In this document: one piece after another, positions 1 through 10,621 of the stretch
Layout of the letters: every line of letters starts with the position of its first letter
How positions within the stretch are numbered: the stretch's first letter is position 1
NCBI RefSeq assembly: GCF_003672135.1
Contig: NC_039518.1
Coordinates: 5,892,136 to 5,956,135, forward strand
Origin: Ooceraea biroi
Lineage: Eukaryota; Arthropoda; Insecta; Hymenoptera; Formicidae
Length of the DNA stretch: 64,000 nucleotides
Reading direction: 5' to 3'
Made by a program: the position numbers and the translations under genes
Notes under the pieces: generated by a model
Told to the model about the DNA's origin: nothing
Databases searched by the model: none
The model's input: the letters and a program-made list of their open reading frames with translations, nothing else

Positions 1-1067
1 ATCCTTTGATCGGGGTGCGCCGTGGTAAACACGAGGATTCCTCGCTACCACGGGGAGTCCTACCTCAAAGGGAGTCTGCAACACGCTGCTCTCCGATGCG
101 TCTCTCTCCCTCTCTTTTCTTCTCTCTTATTGGAATATGCATTCGTATTCCCACACCTCGAGCGTCGATATTTTTTACGTCTTTACATACATTAATTCTC
201 GAGTATCGGCTGGCGCGCTGTACGAGGATTCCGCGTGTCATCGAAGACCGATTGAAATATACCGAGGATATTTACGAGCCGTCTACGGGCTCTCGTTACG
301 CGTCGTTCGGATATCGTGGCGTTTGCCATCGGCTTTCGATGCTCAGGAATCCCTGAAGCCGCTGTTGCACATGTAACAACCCGCGTCGCGAGCTTTCGCC
401 GTCGAGCCCTGAAGAGATGGAGACGGTGTTCCTCGTTTCGCGACCCGCCGTCAGCCCTCCCGAGCCCCTCCCCCTCGCTTTCTTTCTCTTTCTGTCTGCG
501 TTTCTTCGTGCCGACAGTTAGCATAATCGATCAATTCCCATTCGGTGCCCGGCGACCAGCGCCAGGACTGTACAGAGTCAGGCACACCTGTAACCGGCGG
601 AAAACACGGCTGTAACTCCGCGCGCGTAGCCGGCTCCGCTTCCACATCGCGAGATAAATTCCCGTGTTCCGGCACACCGCGAGGGGCGCAATAAAATTTA
701 CATAACGCTTTGTCGATTAGATACGGTGTTCCGTCCCGCGCAGAACCCGCGCCGATCTCTCTCGCGGGCGGGCGGGCGGGTGGAAGAGGCGCGCGGCGGT
801 TTCCTGAAAACGGCCGCGGATCGCATTTGGAAGCGCAGCGTGCGGATATAAGCGCCGATATAACGCGTTCCCGCACGGCCTGCACGAGCTACACCATGCG
901 TAAAATAAAACGGCGCTCCGAAGATATTGGATATTACCGCGACCCGCTGATCGCCGACGAATAAATATGGATGCTATGCGCTGAGAGGAGAGAGGGGCGA
1001 CAGGGACTGGGAGCCGATACAACGCGGTGCACAAATATTATATATGTGTGTGTGTGTATGGGAAATA
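1..1067. other. No gene recognised (GC-rich host DNA)
   Basis: Open frames on both strands are Arg/Ser-rich and overlap each other, as expected for chance frames in GC-rich DNA; none resembles a known protein. A short TG microsatellite (1045-1058) lies just before the mariner array. Confidence 0.5.
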
Positions 1068-1069
1068 TA

Positions 1070-2356
1070 TTGGGTTGTTCGGAAAGTAATTTCGCTTTTC
1101 ACAAAAAGATGTCGTTAGTCGCGTTCCTCGATACTTAACCTTACTCTAAGCGGCAAATTCGTTTAATATTTTGACAACTGACATTTCAGACGTCATTTAG
1201 TATCTTATTGTGTTGCGATCTGTCAAGTAATTTTTGTTTGGCATCACATCAAACATAGAAAATCGAAGTGAGCATTTTCGTAATAGTTTGCTTTTTTACT
1301 ACCGAAAGGGTAAAAATGCAGTGCAAGCGAGAACAAAATTGTGTGCCGTGTACGGAGAAGATGTATGGAGTGAACGTCAGTGTCAGAATTGGTTTTCGAA
1401 ATTTCGTACTGGAAATTTCGATTTGAAAGATGCGCCACGTTCAGGTCGGCCAATTAAAGCTGATGACGAGAAAATAAAGGCTCTGGTGGATGCAAACCGG
1501 CGCATAACAACACGCGAAATTGCTGAAAAGTTAAATTTATCGAATTCGACCGTTTACGATCATTTGAAACGCCTTGGATTCGTTTCAAAGCTCGATATTT
1601 GCGTTCCACACAATTTAAAGGAAATTGACTTGATTCGACGCATTACCATCTGCGATTCATTGTTGAAACGTGAAGAAAATGAACCATTTTGAAGCGAATC
1701 ATAACTGGAGATGAAAAATGGATTGTTTACAACAATGTTAAGCGAAAACGATCATGGTCCAGGCAAGATGAACCTGCTCAATCGACATCCACGGCAGATA
1801 TTCATCAAAAGAAGACCATGCTTTCTGTATGGTGGGATTGGAAGGGAATCGTATTTTTCGAGCTACTACCAAGCAACCAGACGATTGATTCGAAAGTGTA
1901 TTGTCGTCAGCTGGATGAATTGGATGCTGCCGTCAAGCAGAAGCGACCGGAATTGACGAATAGGAAAGGTGTCGTATTCCATCACGACAATGCCAGACCA
2001 CACACAAGTTTGGTCACTCGCCAGAAGCTTTTACAGCTTGGATGGGATGTGCTACCACACCCACCATACTCTCCTGATCTGGCACCATCCGATTACCATT
2101 TGTTCCGGTCTCTACAAAATTTTTTGAACAATGTAAACTTCGATTCAAACGAAGGCGTCAAAAATCACTTGCTTCAATTTTTTGTCAATAAGGAGAAGGA
2201 CTTCTATGAGCGTGGAATCTTAAAGTTGCCAGAAAGATGGCGAAAGGTAGTGGAACAAAATGGCCAATACATCACTGAATAAAATTTATTCTAAATATGA
2301 AGAAACCGCCTTTCATTTTTCCTTGAAAAAACGAAATAACTTTCCGAACAACCCAA
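1070..2356 (+). mobile_element. Array A unit 1, complete mariner (1287 bp)
   Basis: Both terminal inverted repeats are present (about 27 of 29 outer bases match), with a single transposase region between them and the TA target duplication of the Tc1/mariner superfamily. Length is typical of mariner (about 1.3 kb). This is the only unit of the array with a left end. It has no intact coding sequence. Confidence 0.9.
1255..2282 (+). pseudogene. Mariner transposase, start codon lost and frameshifted
   Basis: A mariner transposase binds the element ends and cuts and pastes it in the nucleus. The N-terminal helix-turn-helix half (FYYRKGKNAVQA, then WFSKF and SGRP) lies in one frame. The catalytic half lies in the next frame: first Asp in GDEKW, second in HDNARPH, third in APSDYH, with exactly 34 residues between the last two (DD34D). 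The expected ATG is ATA at 1255-1257; the related array C has ATG at the equivalent place. A one-base loss in a T run near 1690 puts a TGA after EENEPF, and the next frame resumes with KRIITGDEKW. AATAAA follows the stop. Closest in type to the mariners of array C. Confidence 0.85.
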
Positions 2357-2358
2357 TA

Positions 2359-3515
2359 GTATCTTATTGTGTTGCGATCTGTCAAGTAATTTTTGTTTGG
2401 CATCACATCAAACATAGAAAATCGAAGTGAGCATTTTCGTAATAGTTTGCTTTTTTACTACCGAAAGGGTAAAAATGCAGTGCAAGCGAGAACAAAATTG
2501 TGTGCCGTGTACGGAGAAGATGTATGGAGTGAACGTCAGTGTCAGAATTGGTTTTCGAAATTTCGTACTGGAAATTTCGATTTGAAAGATGCACCACGTT
2601 CAGGATGGCCAATTAAAGCTGATGACGAGAAAATAAAGGCTCTGGTGGATGCAAACCGGCGCATAACAACACGCGAAATTGCTGAAAAGTTAAATTTATC
2701 GAATTCGACCGTTTACGATCATTTGAAACGCCTTGGATTCGTTTCAAAGCTCGATATTTGCGTTCCACACAATTTAAAGGAAATTGACTTGATTCGACGC
2801 ATTACCATCTGCGATTCATTGTTGAAACGTGAAGAAAATGAACCATTTTGAAGCGAATCATAACTGGAGATGAAAAATGGATTGTTTACAACAATGTTAA
2901 GCGAAAACGATCATGGTCCAGGCAAGATGAACCTGCTCAATCGACATCCAAGGCAGATATTCATCAAAAGAAGACCATGCTTTCTGTATGGTGGGATTGG
3001 AAGGGAATCGTATTTTTCGAGCTACTACCAAGCAACCAGACGATTGATTCGAAAGTGTATTGTCGTCAGCTGGATGAATTGGATGCTGCCGTCAAGCAGA
3101 AGCGACCGGAATTGACGAATAGGAAAGGTGTCGTATTCCATCACGACAATGCCAGACCACACACAAGTTTGGTCACTCGCCAGAAGCTTTTACAGCTTGG
3201 ATGGGATGTGCTACCACACCCACCATACTCTCCTGATCTGGCACCATCCGATTACCATTTGTTCCGGTCTCTACAAAATTCTTTGAACAATGTAAACTTC
3301 GATTCAAACGAAGGCGTCAAAAATCACTTGCTTCAATTTTTTGTCAATAAGGAGAAGGACTTCTATGAGCGTGGAATCTTAAAGTTGCCAGAAAGATGGC
3401 GAAAGGTAGTGGAACAAAATGGCCAATACATCACTGAATAAAATTTATTCTAAATATGAAGAAACCGCCTTTCATTTTTCCTTGAAAAAACGAAATAACT
3501 TTCCGAACAACCCAA
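2359..3515 (+). mobile_element. Array A unit 2, left end missing
   Basis: It starts directly after unit 1's right end plus TA, at the position equivalent to 1200 of unit 1. The transposase region (2414-3441) carries the same ATA start and the same T-run frameshift, so the unit is dead in the same way. It shares with unit 3 two changes absent from unit 1: SGWP for SGRP, and Lys for Thr in the STxAD motif. It alone has QNSLNNV where the others have QNFLNNV. Confidence 0.88.
2414..3441 (+). pseudogene. Mariner transposase copy 2, disabled
   Basis: Same domain order as copy 1: helix-turn-helix half, frameshift at about 2849, then the DD34D catalytic half with all three Asp. It lacks an ATG start and is interrupted by the shared one-base loss. 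Confidence 0.82.
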
Positions 3516-3517
3516 TA

Positions 3518-4674
3518 GTATCTTATTGTGTTGCGATCTGTCAAGTAATTTTTGTTTGGCATCACATCAAACATAGAAAATCGAAGTGAGCATTTTCGTA
3601 ATAGTTTGCTTTTTTACTACCGAAAGGGTAAAAATGCAGTGCAAGCGAGAACAAAATTGTGTGCCGTGTACGGAGAAGATGTATGGAGTGAACGTCAGTG
3701 TCAGAATTGGTTTTCGAAATTTCGTACTGGAAATTTCGATTTGAAAGATGCACCACGTTCAGGATGGCCAATTAAAGCTGATGACGAGAAAATAAAGGCT
3801 CTGGTGGATGCAAACCGGCGAATAACAACACGCGAAATTGCTGAAAAGTTAAATTTATCGAATTCGACCGTTTACGATCATTTGAAACGCCTTGGATTCG
3901 TTTCAAAGCTCGATATTTGCGTTCCACACAATTTAAAGGAAATTGACTTGATTCGACGCATTACCATCTGCGATTCATTGTTGAAACGTGAAGAAAATGA
4001 ACCATTTTGAAGCGAATCATAACTGGAGATGAAAAATGGATTGTTTACAACAATGTTAAGCGAAAACGATCATGGTCCAGGCAAGATGAACCTGCTCAAT
4101 CGACATCCAAGGCAGATATTCATCAAAAGAAGATCATGCTTTCTGTATGGTGGGATTGGAAGGGAATCGTATTTTTCGAGCTACTACCAAGCAACCAGAC
4201 GATTGATTCGAAAGTGTATTGTCGTCAGCTGGATGAATTGGATGCTACCGTCAAGCAGAAGCGACCAGAATTGGCGAATAGGAAAGGTGTCGTATTCCAT
4301 CACGACAATGCCAGACCACACACAAGTTTGGTCACTCGCCAGAAGCTTTTACAGCTTGGATGGAATGTGCTACCACACCCACCATACTCTCCTGATCTGG
4401 CACCATCCGATTACCATTTGTTCCGGTCTCTACAAAATTTTTTGAACAATGTAAACTTCGATTCAAACGAAGGCGTCAAAAATCACCTGCTTCAATTTTT
4501 TGTCAATAAGGAGAAGGACTTCTATGAGCGTGGAATCTTAAAGTTGCCAGAAAGATGGCGAAAGGTAGTGGAACAAAATGGCCAATACATCACTGAATAA
4601 AATTTATTCTAAATATGAAAAAACCGCCTTTCATTTTTCCTTGAAAAAACGAAATAACTTTCCGAACAACCCAA
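3518..4674 (+). mobile_element. Array A unit 3, left end missing
   Basis: Same truncation point as unit 2. It has private changes (LDATVKQ, ELANRKG, GWNVLPH), so the units have begun to diverge and are not merely the same read assembled three times. Its right end borders TA and then unrelated AT-rich sequence. Confidence 0.88.
3573..4600 (+). pseudogene. Mariner transposase copy 3, disabled
   Basis: Same ATA start and same frameshift (at about 4008) as the other two. The catalytic Asp residues and DD34D spacing are kept in the second frame. Several private missense changes are present. Confidence 0.82.
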
Positions 4675-4676
4675 TA

Positions 4677-6909
4677 TTTTTATATGGAAATATAATATTT
4701 TTCCACCGCTACAATATTTTCCTACCAAATTTGTTGACTTGGACTATTGCGATGCGATGCTGTTTATTCTCCGTTCAGTCGAAATCATCGCGAATAATAA
4801 CGATTGGGATTAAAATTTACACGGACCAACCGCGTGGTTTTTTTCTTTTTTTACGCGCAACACCGACAACGCGACGGTTGGTGTATCAGCGCTGGTTCAA
4901 AAAAAGGGGGAAAAAAGTGAGAAAAACTTCGCAAGTCGTGAATTCAATTACGTCGGCGGAGGGTTCCTTCCGCGATCGTCAATTACGTCCGTCACGTGAC
5001 GACAAACGCGCCCTTTTTTTCGAACGTCTTCCCCGCGCCGTCCTTTCTTACGAGAGCCTTTTTCACATAATTCCAATTATCCACGCCGCCCCGCTCGCGC
5101 TCGTCTCCCCGCTCGTTGCGGCAGCGCGCATTAATTAGCTGGAGCCTCGTTGGCTACCGGCAAAAACTTTTCGCAAGAAGTTCCCCGTCATTTTGTCGAG
5201 CCCCCGGGACAACGCACAAGGAGCTTTCCATTTTTTTTTCCTATCCGACCTTTCCTCTCCTTCGTTCTCGCCCCGCGTTGTCGCTGGCGAACAGGTTTCC
5301 TCTCCGTGTTCGTGGTGCAGCGAGTGGCAGGGGAAGAGGGGGATGGGAAGATAAAAGAAAGGACGGTATCGTCGCGACGGTCCCCCGATCCCACCCCTCG
5401 GTGGTCTCGGTTCGTTAATTTCCTGATACGTCCGCGTTAATTGTGGGTAGCGAGCTGTCTAATAGAAATAATATGATAATTCGGCGGTGAGGGTCGCCCG
5501 AGCGATCGATCGCGGTCCTGCGATCCCGCATACGCCTATGGGAAAAAACGAAAAAGGTCGAGAGGAGCGCGCGTTCCCGCGGAAAGGGGTTGTTTGCTTG
5601 GCAGAGTAAATATTGGCGCAGAAGGGTGTCGCTCGGCCGGATGCTAATTGATCGGAAGAGGACTCGAGAGCACCTCGACGCCGCCGTGGATGGGGGTCGT
5701 TGCGTGCCTTTGTAACCCGACACTCGCAAGCGGATCTCTTCGAGGCGAGAAGTGAGTGCGCGCGGCGTGGCGAGGAGAGCGCGCGAATGACGGTTAAGTT
5801 GATTACCATACATTAGAGGATTTAGTCCCGAATTAATGAGCGGCCGGTCTCTCGCGTCTCCTTAGCGCAATTATCGGAACCGGCGAGGGTGAGAGGAAGG
5901 GGACCGTGCGTGTGCGATGCGCGCAGCTGCGCGTAATCGACTCCGGTAAATGATTCGACTCGAAATGATTCGGCTACCGGATTGAAATCGTACGGCGATT
6001 AACGCATGTTCCCCCAGCTTCGATCACGACTCAAGCAAACGATCGACGAATGGGCGGCAATATAAAATAATCAGCTACCGTGCGTCCCCTCACCACCCCT
6101 CGGCTGGCCGAGTTGTTGGCGAGGCCACCATTACCGGCGCGGCGGCAAAGATTGCGCGGCGGGGGCCTCGATCAGTCCAAATTAGAATCTATTCGACCTA
6201 ATTGGATATTATGCCCCGTGTATTGAATTATGTGGACGATTCTGCGCCTCCCCACCGGCGTGGACTTCCGCTCGGCTGTCGAGCAGGCAATCGCATCGCG
6301 ACGTTGGCGGCGATTGTTTTATTCTGCCGGCAGCAAAATTACGACACGGGAATTATCAGGGATTAGAGGAGGATCTTGTTAGCTCGCCGAGCGTATAACG
6401 CATAAACGTCCGAGACAAGTGATAAAATTACACCGCCGACAATATTGCGGCAATCGCGCGATATATGTGGCGGCAGGTGGGACGACTTAACGTTTTAGCG
6501 ATGTTGTGAAAATTAACATTGTGTTTTGTGTTACTTTAGGCCGCGCCGTGTGCATAATATCCTCGTACGCCGCATACCTGCGGATGGTTAATGCGTCGCT
6601 TCGGGGTATCTATACTGCCATTACCCGCTCGTATCTCGGCTACGCTGAGGAATTCCCCCGCTTTAATGAACGCTGCCACACAGGAGCTGCGAAAAGTTGA
6701 TATCTCCGGCACCTGTTCCCTTCGGCGCATAATTCCGTCACGCGACTCGAAGTGCGCGCGTCCATGCGACACGGATCATCTTCTAACGATCTTCATGACC
6801 TTCTTCCCTCCTTCGTTCACCATGAATCGTTCTAAAGCGTAACATTCCACGCGAGTGGAACGATTCGTGAACGTGTTGTAAATTTTTATCCCATAAAATG
6901 TCGAACAAA
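4677..6909. other. No gene recognised (2.2 kb host DNA)
   Basis: It has alternating AT-rich and CG-rich stretches. Open frames such as those at 4578-5138 and 5415-5813 are Arg/Ser-rich, overlap on opposite strands and match no family I know. Around 6175-6240 there are several TAATTG/ATTA-type cores in a region of mixed composition, which could be regulatory or chance. Confidence 0.4.
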
Positions 6910-6913
6910 CATT

Positions 6914-7095
6914 TGTAAGAGGCGAAAAATAACTAGGAGACTGCCTTAGATTTGAACTCGAACTCTCCGGGATCCCTAGTTCACACGCCTAGGTCTTAGG
7001 CTGTACGGCCAATACTCCTACTGTTGTGATCAACTTGTTTTCATTCCGATCCTCTATACGACCTGTCAGTCTCGACTATCTTTCCAGATCTTACA
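6914..7095. repeat. Left LTR of the TRIM
   Basis: Starts TGTAAGAGGCG and ends ATCTTACA. On the minus strand it contains a tRNA-like stretch: an A-box-like TGGCCGTACAGCCTAAG, a CCTAG/CTAGG stem, a GGGATCCC palindrome and a B-box-like GTTCGAGTTC. Confidence 0.8.
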
Positions 7096-7145
7096 GCTCG
7101 GCCAGCCTGACATTACATTCGTCCCCGAATGTCTCCAAATCGTCG

Positions 7146-7290
7146 GTTCACTCCACTTGAGTCCTCTCAACCTTCATTTTTGGTTCACTCTTCTGAGTCT
7201 CTCCCAACCTCCATGTTGGTTCACTCCTCTGAGTCCTTCCCAATCTCCATGTTGGTTCACTCCTCTGAGTCCGTCCTGACCTCCATGTTC
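7146..7290. repeat. 36-bp tandem repeats inside the TRIM
   Basis: About four copies of a 36-bp unit that begins TTCACTCCTCTGAGTC and ends CTCCATGTTGG. In the plus frame they read as a repeated VHSSES peptide. Because 36 is a multiple of three, the frame persists, but I see no evidence that it is translated. Confidence 0.75.
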
Positions 7291-7396
7291 AGGCTTCACT
7301 ACCGGCCAGCTGCTTTTCAACTCCCTCCTCTCCGAGGAGTAGCGGATGAATCTCAACTGTCTTCGAGGGGTGGCGGATTTTATCCCACTTCTGAAT

Positions 7397-7578
7397 TGTA
7401 AGAGGCGAAAAATAACTAGGAGACTGCCTTAGATTTGAACTCGAACTCTCCGGGATCCCTGGTTCACACGCCTAGGTTTTAGGCTGTACGGCCAATACTC
7501 CTACTGTTGTGATCAACTTGTTTTCATTCCGATCCTCTATACGACCTGTCAGTCTCGACTATCTTTCCAGATCTTACA
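7397..7578. repeat. Right LTR of the TRIM
   Basis: Same length as the left LTR and nearly identical, with rare substitutions (for example GGTTTTAGG where the left has GGTCTTAGG). Followed by CATT, the right copy of the target duplication. Confidence 0.8.
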
Positions 7579-7582
7579 CATT

Positions 7583-9309
7583 TTTCTGTCTATAGAGTAT
7601 AATATTTTACAGAGTTTAATAGTTTACGGTGTTAGGACGAGGAAGAGAGAGAGAGTTACACGGCGTCACACGGTTCGTTCATCACTTAGCGGTGGAAACC
7701 GATGATGCACGGCAGGCAGACGTATCTTCCGTAAGCGCGATTTTATCTCGATGATCAGCCGTTCGATTAAAAGGCTCGCGTTGCGTACTCCGTCCGGGTT
7801 GTCCTTCTGCCGTCTTAATGATGTCCGTCATCGTGGCGGCGGCGGCCGTGTGAAGAAATCGACCTTTCCGCCACCTCGTCACGGCACCCACCTACAATCA
7901 GCGGCGGCGCGGCCTAACGAAACGATTATGCAGATTGCGGAAGGGTCCACTGACGGGTCATACATCGCGCGTATACGTGGTGACACCGCAATTTGCATCC
8001 TTAAATCGTGCGCTCTTCCGGTTTAAGCGTTTTTCGACGATCCAAGCTCCTCGCTGGACCTCGAAACGCCGAGGCAGAGGCACGAGCGACGTACGGCGCG
8101 TTTTAAGGCCGCTACTGGGTGGTCGATGGGCTCCTTTTCCCCCTTACCCCTCTCCTCCTGCAAGCCCGCGAATTATGTTAATGTAGGGAATTATGAAGTG
8201 TATAATTGATATTTATAAGCGCCGGTGCCCGTCAGCGCAGAGCTGCTCGCACATCCGAGTATCGCAGCGATACTTTGAAGAGCTCTTCTCATGGGCATTT
8301 ACTGAACCATCTAAGCGTGATGATCGCGAAGGACGCGAAGGTGATCGAGACTCGCGAGCAGGTTTCCACGTAGTTGACGCTGATAATCGCTCTGCAAAAG
8401 AGAGGAGAAGTACAGAACAGAGCGATAAGAGGCCTGCCGGCCGCAAACGTCGCTCGAGAGTTGTGAAGAGCGTCGGAGCGCGTCCACGGCGATGGCATCG
8501 CTCGCACAGTCTTTCTTTCTCTTTCGCGATCCTTTGACACACATTCGTCAGTGGGCGACGGAGGCGGTTGTATTTTTATCTCACGGTATCCCGCGCGCGC
8601 GGTCGACGAGATGACCGTACGAGATACGGGCGTGCACGCGCGTATACGCGCTCACGCTCTCCGGCGGAGTCATCCGCTCGCTCGCGCCGACGTCGCGTAG
8701 GGCACGGCACTCGACTTGGGGGGGTTACTAAGGTCACCGAGTGTGGGAACTGAGTTGGCGGTCGGCGAGGATGACGAGGATGACGCCACCAAGTGACGTC
8801 AGCCCAAGAGCCGCGAGAAAGAGGCTGGATCCGCTCCGTACGAGCGCTCGTAGATCGTAGACGTCGGCACATGAGTCACCGTGTTCCGGTAACGCGACTG
8901 CGAGTCGTTCCGTTCGCTCGTTGGGCTGTTCTCTCGCTCGTCCGCTCGTTCTTTCGCTCGCTCGCAAGCGAGCGGGCGCCCCTCTAATTAGAACAGTCTG
9001 AAAATAGACCGGGTCCGCGTTTACTTTTAATTACTCCTCTAGACGGTTCGCGGACGAGCGCGCCTCCTTTGTGCGCCGTACGTTCCCGAGTCGAAATTTT
9101 TATCCTACATTAAACCCGCAAGTTTCATTCAATTTGGAGAACCAATGTAGTACTCGAGATATAAGCGATTAAGTCCTTCTTTGATACTACAAACTGTCAC
9201 TTATTGCCGCTTTCTCCGTTGCGAAGGCTCAAAAGAGTATCTACTTAGAACCTCTATAAAATCTTCAGGTCCTGTACTATAAACATTTCTAGGAAATAAA
9301 TATTCAGAA
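7583..9309. other. No gene recognised; CpG-rich, promoter-like
   Basis: The stretch is CpG-rich, with a clustered CGCTCG simple repeat at about 8900-8975. Overlapping Arg/Ser-rich frames on both strands look like chance. Base composition would suit the 5' region of a host gene, but I see no coding exon. Confidence 0.35.
8794..8801. promoter_or_regulatory. Possible CRE site TGACGTCA
   Basis: A perfect 8-bp palindrome matching the CREB/ATF consensus lies in the CpG-rich region. One such site can occur by chance, so this is only a candidate. Confidence 0.2.
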
Positions 9310-9336
9310 TTATTTAATATTCCATTATCATATTTA
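9310..9336. repeat. Left arm of the palindrome enclosing array B
   Basis: A 27-bp AT-rich sequence whose perfect reverse complement lies at 11926-11952. The two arms bracket mariner array B. Confidence 0.75.
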
Positions 9337-9427
9337 CTTTACTTGCATTTAAGATATATCTTAATTTCAATAAGCAATGTATTATATTAATTATATAATT
9401 TACTTAACTGCAGATATACAGTATGTA

Positions 9428-10619
9428 TTGGGTCGTCCGGAAAGTTCGTGCCGATTTTGAAGGAAAATTCAAAGGCAATATTTTTTTATGTCGATAAATA
9501 TTTATTGACTTATGTATGCACCGTTTTGTTTCACAGCCTTTGTCCATCTTTCACGCAACTGGAAGATTCCATTCTCCCAGAACTTCTTAGGTTTCTCGGC
9601 GAAAAACTCCTCAAGGTGGTTTTTTATGTCGATCAAAGAGTTGAAGTTCTTGCCGCTAAGAGAATTTTGCAAAGACCTAAATAAGTGAAAGTCTGAAGGT
9701 GCAATGTCTGGTGAATACGGTGGGTGAGGTGGCACATCCCAGCCAAATTCCAACAATTTTTGTCGGGTAGTCAAAGAAACATGAGGTCTGGCATTGTCCT
9801 GATGGAACACGACGCCCTTCCTATTAGCTAATTCTGGACGTTTTTCCTGAATCGATGTCTTTAATTCGTCCAGTTGCGAGCAGTACTTATCTGCATTTAT
9901 CGTTTGGTTGTGTGGTAGGAGCTCATAATATAGGATTCCTTTCCAATCCCACCAGACACAGAGCATGACTTTTTTTGGACGAAGGCCGGCTTTCGAAGTG
10001 GTTAATGCTGGTTCATTTCGCTTACCCCAGGATCTTTTTCGTTCTACATTGTTGTAAATGATCCATTTTTCGTCACCCGTCACTACTTGCTTCAAAAATG
10101 GTACGTTTTCGTTGCGCTTGTACAGCGAGTCGCAGATGGAAATGCGATCCATTAAATTTTTTCGGCCAAATTATGCGGAACCCATATATCATAGCGACTT
10201 ACGTAACCAAGCTTCACTACATGATCGTGGACAGTGGTTTTCGATATTTTCAGTATCTCTGCTAATTCACGTGTCGTGTAGCGCGGGTTATTCTCGATCA
10301 GTGTCTTGAGTTGGTCATCATCAGTAGTAGAGGGTCTGCCCGAGCGTTCTTGGTCTTTAAGGTTAAAATCACCAGCTCTAACCTTAGCGAACCACTTACG
10401 TACGGTTCTTTCAGCTAAAGCGCCTTCTCCGTAAACAGAACATATCGAATTTGTTGCTTGTGAGGCATTTTTGCCTTTCCGGTAATAGAAAAGCATCAAG
10501 TGTCTAAAATGTTCTTTGTTTTCTCCCATCTTCAAAAGAGTACAAAACTGACACGAATCAATTTATCTGAAACAACTTTTTTCCTAAAGATGCGTTGAAA
10601 TGTCACCTTTAAGCATATG
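9428..10619 (-). mobile_element. Array B unit 1, left end missing
   Basis: It ends exactly at the TA where the complete copy begins. Its transposase is frameshifted but keeps normal catalytic spacing, the opposite of its neighbour. Confidence 0.87.
9502..10529 (-). pseudogene. Mariner transposase, one-base frameshift, DD34D kept
   Basis: The frame starts at ATG 10529 (MGENKEHFRH). The N-terminal half ends at a stop just after VPHNLAEK, because the T run near 10155 is one base shorter than in the neighbouring copy. The catalytic half continues in the next frame with GDEKW, HQDNARPH and APSDFH, and 34 residues separate the last two Asp. The lesion is in a homopolymer, so a sequencing error is possible; if so the protein would be complete. 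Of the two copies this has the more credible active site. Confidence 0.83.
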
Positions 10620-10621
10620 TA

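Larger units (their letters stand above)
1070..4674 (+). mobile_element. Mariner array A: three head-to-tail units
   Basis: One complete mariner is followed by two units that each lack the first 128 bp. Period is 1159 bp. The outer ends are a left inverted repeat starting TTGGGTTGTTCGGAAAGT and a matching right end, and the whole block is flanked by TA on both sides (1068-1069 and 4675-4676), as after one mariner insertion. Both internal joints read right end, TA, GTATCTTATTG, and in the complete copy GTATCTTATTG also follows a TA (1198-1199). The units are nearly identical, so the array is young. Confidence 0.9.
6914..7578. mobile_element. TRIM: miniature LTR retrotransposon (665 bp)
   Basis: Two 182-bp direct repeats flank a 301-bp interior that encodes no retroelement protein. 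Each repeat begins TGTAAG and ends CTTACA, the TG...CA form of LTRs with short inverted ends. The element is flanked by a 4-bp duplication CATT (6910-6913 and 7579-7582). The LTRs differ at only a few positions, so the insertion is recent. Size and lack of coding match terminal-repeat retrotransposons in miniature, a class I recall being reported in a harvester ant. I could not place a primer binding site with confidence, so orientation is unknown. Confidence 0.82.

Noticed and set aside
451..885. Long open frame (144 codons, -) in GC-rich DNA
   Set aside because: Low-complexity Arg/Pro/Ser composition, overlapping open frames on the other strand and no recognisable motif; such frames are expected by chance at this CpG content.
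1070..4674. Array A as a simple nested insertion
   Set aside because: A plain nested insertion would leave a left-arm fragment before the complete copy; bases before 1070 are a TG repeat and unrelated sequence, so later loss or a circle step is needed.
4578..5138. 186-codon plus-strand frame after array A
   Set aside because: It begins inside the mariner 3' codons in the wrong frame and runs into non-coding host DNA; no domain seen.
6180..6240. Homeodomain enhancer
   Set aside because: TAATTG cores are short and common in AT-rich sequence; nothing else supports a regulatory element.
6914..7578. Functional tRNA gene in the TRIM LTR
   Set aside because: The T-arm does not pair properly, the would-be anticodon loop has nine bases and the B box has mismatches; only a tRNA-like relic is supported.
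8193..8542. Overlapping frames of 77-114 codons on both strands
   Set aside because: Four frames cover the same bases, all Arg/Ser-rich; at most one could be real and none shows a motif.
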